Below, one piece after another: positions 21,550 to 22,927 of a stretch of 22,927 nt of DNA; position 1 is the stretch's first letter, and every line of letters starts with the position of its first letter. The stretch is from a virus. Position numbers and translations under genes: made by a program. The stretch is from positions 1 through 22,927 of the IMG/VR virus record IMGVR_UViG_3300049181_000050; one strand, given 5' to 3'. Below the pieces are notes generated by a model. That model was not told the origin of the DNA, did not search any database, and was given only the letters and a program-made list of their open reading frames with translations.

Positions 21550-22927
21550 TGCACGCCTCCCGCATCATGCCAGGCCAGCGCACTGGCGGCGCGCGGCGGG
21601 GCGGCGGGCGCGGGCAGGGCCTTGGGCGCGCCCGATCGGCTTGCGTCGATCACCACCGGCAACATCGCCTCGGTCATCGGCCCCTCGATGCCCAGCACGC
21701 GGCGATAGAGCACCAGCACACTCTCGGCCTCATGCCGGAAGGCACTGGTGCGATCGGCCAGATCAGCCTCGACCATCTTCACCACCGCGTCGATCTGCGG
21801 CAGGCGCAGCCCGGAAAGCTTGGCCAGCTCGCGCACCCACTTGCGCTCCTCGCGGATCGGCTCGACAGCCGCGCGCTCCTCGGCTCGCAGCTGCACCAGC
21901 TTGCGCACCACCTGAATGAGCCGCTTCTCGCTCTCATCCTCACTCTCGGGATAACGATACTCGTCGCCAGACCAGTCGCTGGCGGCAACCTCTGTGGGTG
22001 AAACCGTGTGCAACGCCGAGCCGCGCCCGGCACGTTCCACACCCGAGATCAGGCGCTCATAACGCGAACGCCAGGTCGCAAGATATTCGCCGCGCAGCTC
22101 ATCATGCGTGATCGTGGCGGCCAGATCGGCCAGATACTGCCAGACCGCCGCGCGCTCCTCGGGAGAAGCGTCAGCGCCCACATCGCCCGCCACTTCTGCA
22201 AATAGGAAGGCATCAAGCGCCAGCGCCTCGCGGATCACAACCTCGATCCCGCCGGAACCATGCGCGCGGACGAAATCGTCAGGATCCTGCCCCGCGGGCA
22301 GCAGCGCGACCTTCAGCGTCCGGTCAGGCGCCAGACTAGGCAGGGCACGCTCGCACGCCCGCCGCGCCGCCTTGCGGCCCGCCGCATCGCCATCGAACAT
22401 CAGGATCGGCGCGCGCACCAACTGCCAGAGCCGTTCAAGCTGCGCCTCAGTCAGCGCGGTGCCCATCGGCGCGACCGCCTCGGCAATTCCCGCGCCAGCC
22501 AGCGCGATCACGTCGAAATAGCCCTCGACTACCAGCGCCCACTTAGCCTTGCGGATTGCGGGCGCGGCGCGGTGGAGGTTGAACAGGATCCGGCCCTTGT
22601 CGAAGATCTCGGAATCCGGCGAGTTGATGTACTTGGGCAGGTCGCTCGGCGCGCCCGGCATCACCCTCCCGCCGAAACCGACAATCCGTCCGCGCGCATC
22701 ATGCACCGGCACCATGATCCGCTGCCGGAACCGGAAACCCTTGCGGCCATCGGCCTCCCACATAAGGCCAGCAGCCAAAGCATCAGCCTCGCCAATCCCG
22801 GCACGGTCGAGCCAGCTCGTTCCTTCCGGCGTCACACCGATCTGGAACGCCTCGGCCAGATCTCGCGAGACTCCGCGCTTGGCCAGATAATCCTGCACAC
22901 CGGACACGCGGCCCAGCTGCTCCATGA
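21546..22927 (-). CDS. DnaG-like primase with Toprim domain (5' end outside the window)
   Basis: The frame is open to the right edge; the first visible Met is at 22925, but this is probably internal because the expected N-terminal zinc-binding domain is absent. In the visible 459 residues, residues 1-75 match the DnaG region before Toprim (YLAKRGVSRDLAEAFQIGV, RFRQRIMVPVHDARGRIVGFGGRVM). KYINSPDSEIFDKGRILFNL precedes the Toprim core, which shows LVVEGYFDVIAL with catalytic Glu 134 and ILMFDGDAAGRKAA with the DxD pair 178/180. QDPDDFVR is the usual following motif. The C-terminal part (about 240-459) is helical and ends in a Pro/Ala-rich tail. It makes RNA primers for phage replication and probably works with the SF3 helicase encoded downstream. 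Confidence 0.92.
   Translation of the reverse strand, partial: MEQLGRVSGVQDYLAKRGVSRDLAEAFQIGVTPEGTSWLDRAGIGEADALAAGLMWEADGRKGFRFRQRIMVPVHDARGRIVGFGGRVMPGAPSDLPKYINSPDSEIFDKGRILFNLHRAAPAIRKAKWALVVEGYFDVIALAGAGIAEAVAPMGTALTEAQLERLWQLVRAPILMFDGDAAGRKAARRACERALPSLAPDRTLKVALLPAGQDPDDFVRAHGSGGIEVVIREALALDAFLFAEVAGDVGADASPEERAAVWQYLADLAATITHDELRGEYLATWRSRYERLISGVERAGRGSALHTVSPTEVAASDWSGDEYRYPESEDESEKRLIQVVRKLVQLRAEERAAVEPIREERKWVRELAKLSGLRLPQIDAVVKMVEADLADRTSAFRHEAESVLVLYRRVLGIEGPMTEAMLPVVIDASRSGAPKALPAPAAPPRAASALAWHDAGGVQ

Noticed and set aside
1-22927. CRISPR arrays, tRNA or rRNA genes, insertion sequences
   Set aside because: I saw no regularly spaced repeat-spacer pattern, cloverleaf with CCA end, rRNA-like segment or transposase with terminal inverted repeats.

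Overview
This window is a stretch of tailed-phage or prophage genome (siphovirus type, HK97-like head) from a GC-rich alphaproteobacterial host. The tail tip is built from families shared with the gene transfer agents (GTAs) of Rhodobacterales and Sphingomonadales (DUF2460, DUF2163, NlpC/P60, a GTA gp15-like protein). The tail fibre carries a DUF2793 head domain that is common in Sphingomonadales phages. A sphingomonad (Erythrobacter-like) host is my best guess; this is inference from family content, not a search result. No integrase, repressor, lysis gene, tRNA, rRNA or CRISPR array is visible, so I cannot say whether the phage is integrated, and both window edges cut genes.

Every supported gene lies on the minus strand, so the transcript reads from high to low coordinates. 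(1) Replication, 22927-19106: a DnaG/Toprim-type primase (cut by the right edge), a small N6-adenine-type DNA methyltransferase, and a D5/P4-type SF3 helicase with no primase domain of its own visible. (2) A transition region, 19105-17634: two possible small ORFs, a DUF6362-like protein, an HNH endonuclease, and a cluster of inverted and direct repeats built on TGGAGC. (3) Packaging and head, 17633-10507: small and large terminase, portal, prohead protease, major capsid protein with a coiled-coil delta domain, an unexpected glycosyltransferase, a head-tail connector and a probable capsid cement protein. (4) Neck and tail, 10497-1: head closure, HK97 gp10-like, DUF3168 tail terminator, tail tube, tail assembly chaperone with a -1 frameshift extension, tape measure, DUF2460, DUF2163, NlpC/P60, a 1075-residue tail tip protein and a glycine-rich tail fibre cut by the left edge.

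The genes are packed tightly. Many neighbours overlap as ATGA, GTGA or TGATG, which implies translational coupling. The observations most worth a second look are a canonical GGGAAAC slippery heptamer that opens a 119-codon ORF lacking any normal start codon; a roughly 300-residue, lower-GC beta-propeller-like block inside the tail tip protein; a glycosyltransferase gene inside the head cassette; and the repeat cluster just upstream of the terminase genes, which could be a packaging site or operator.
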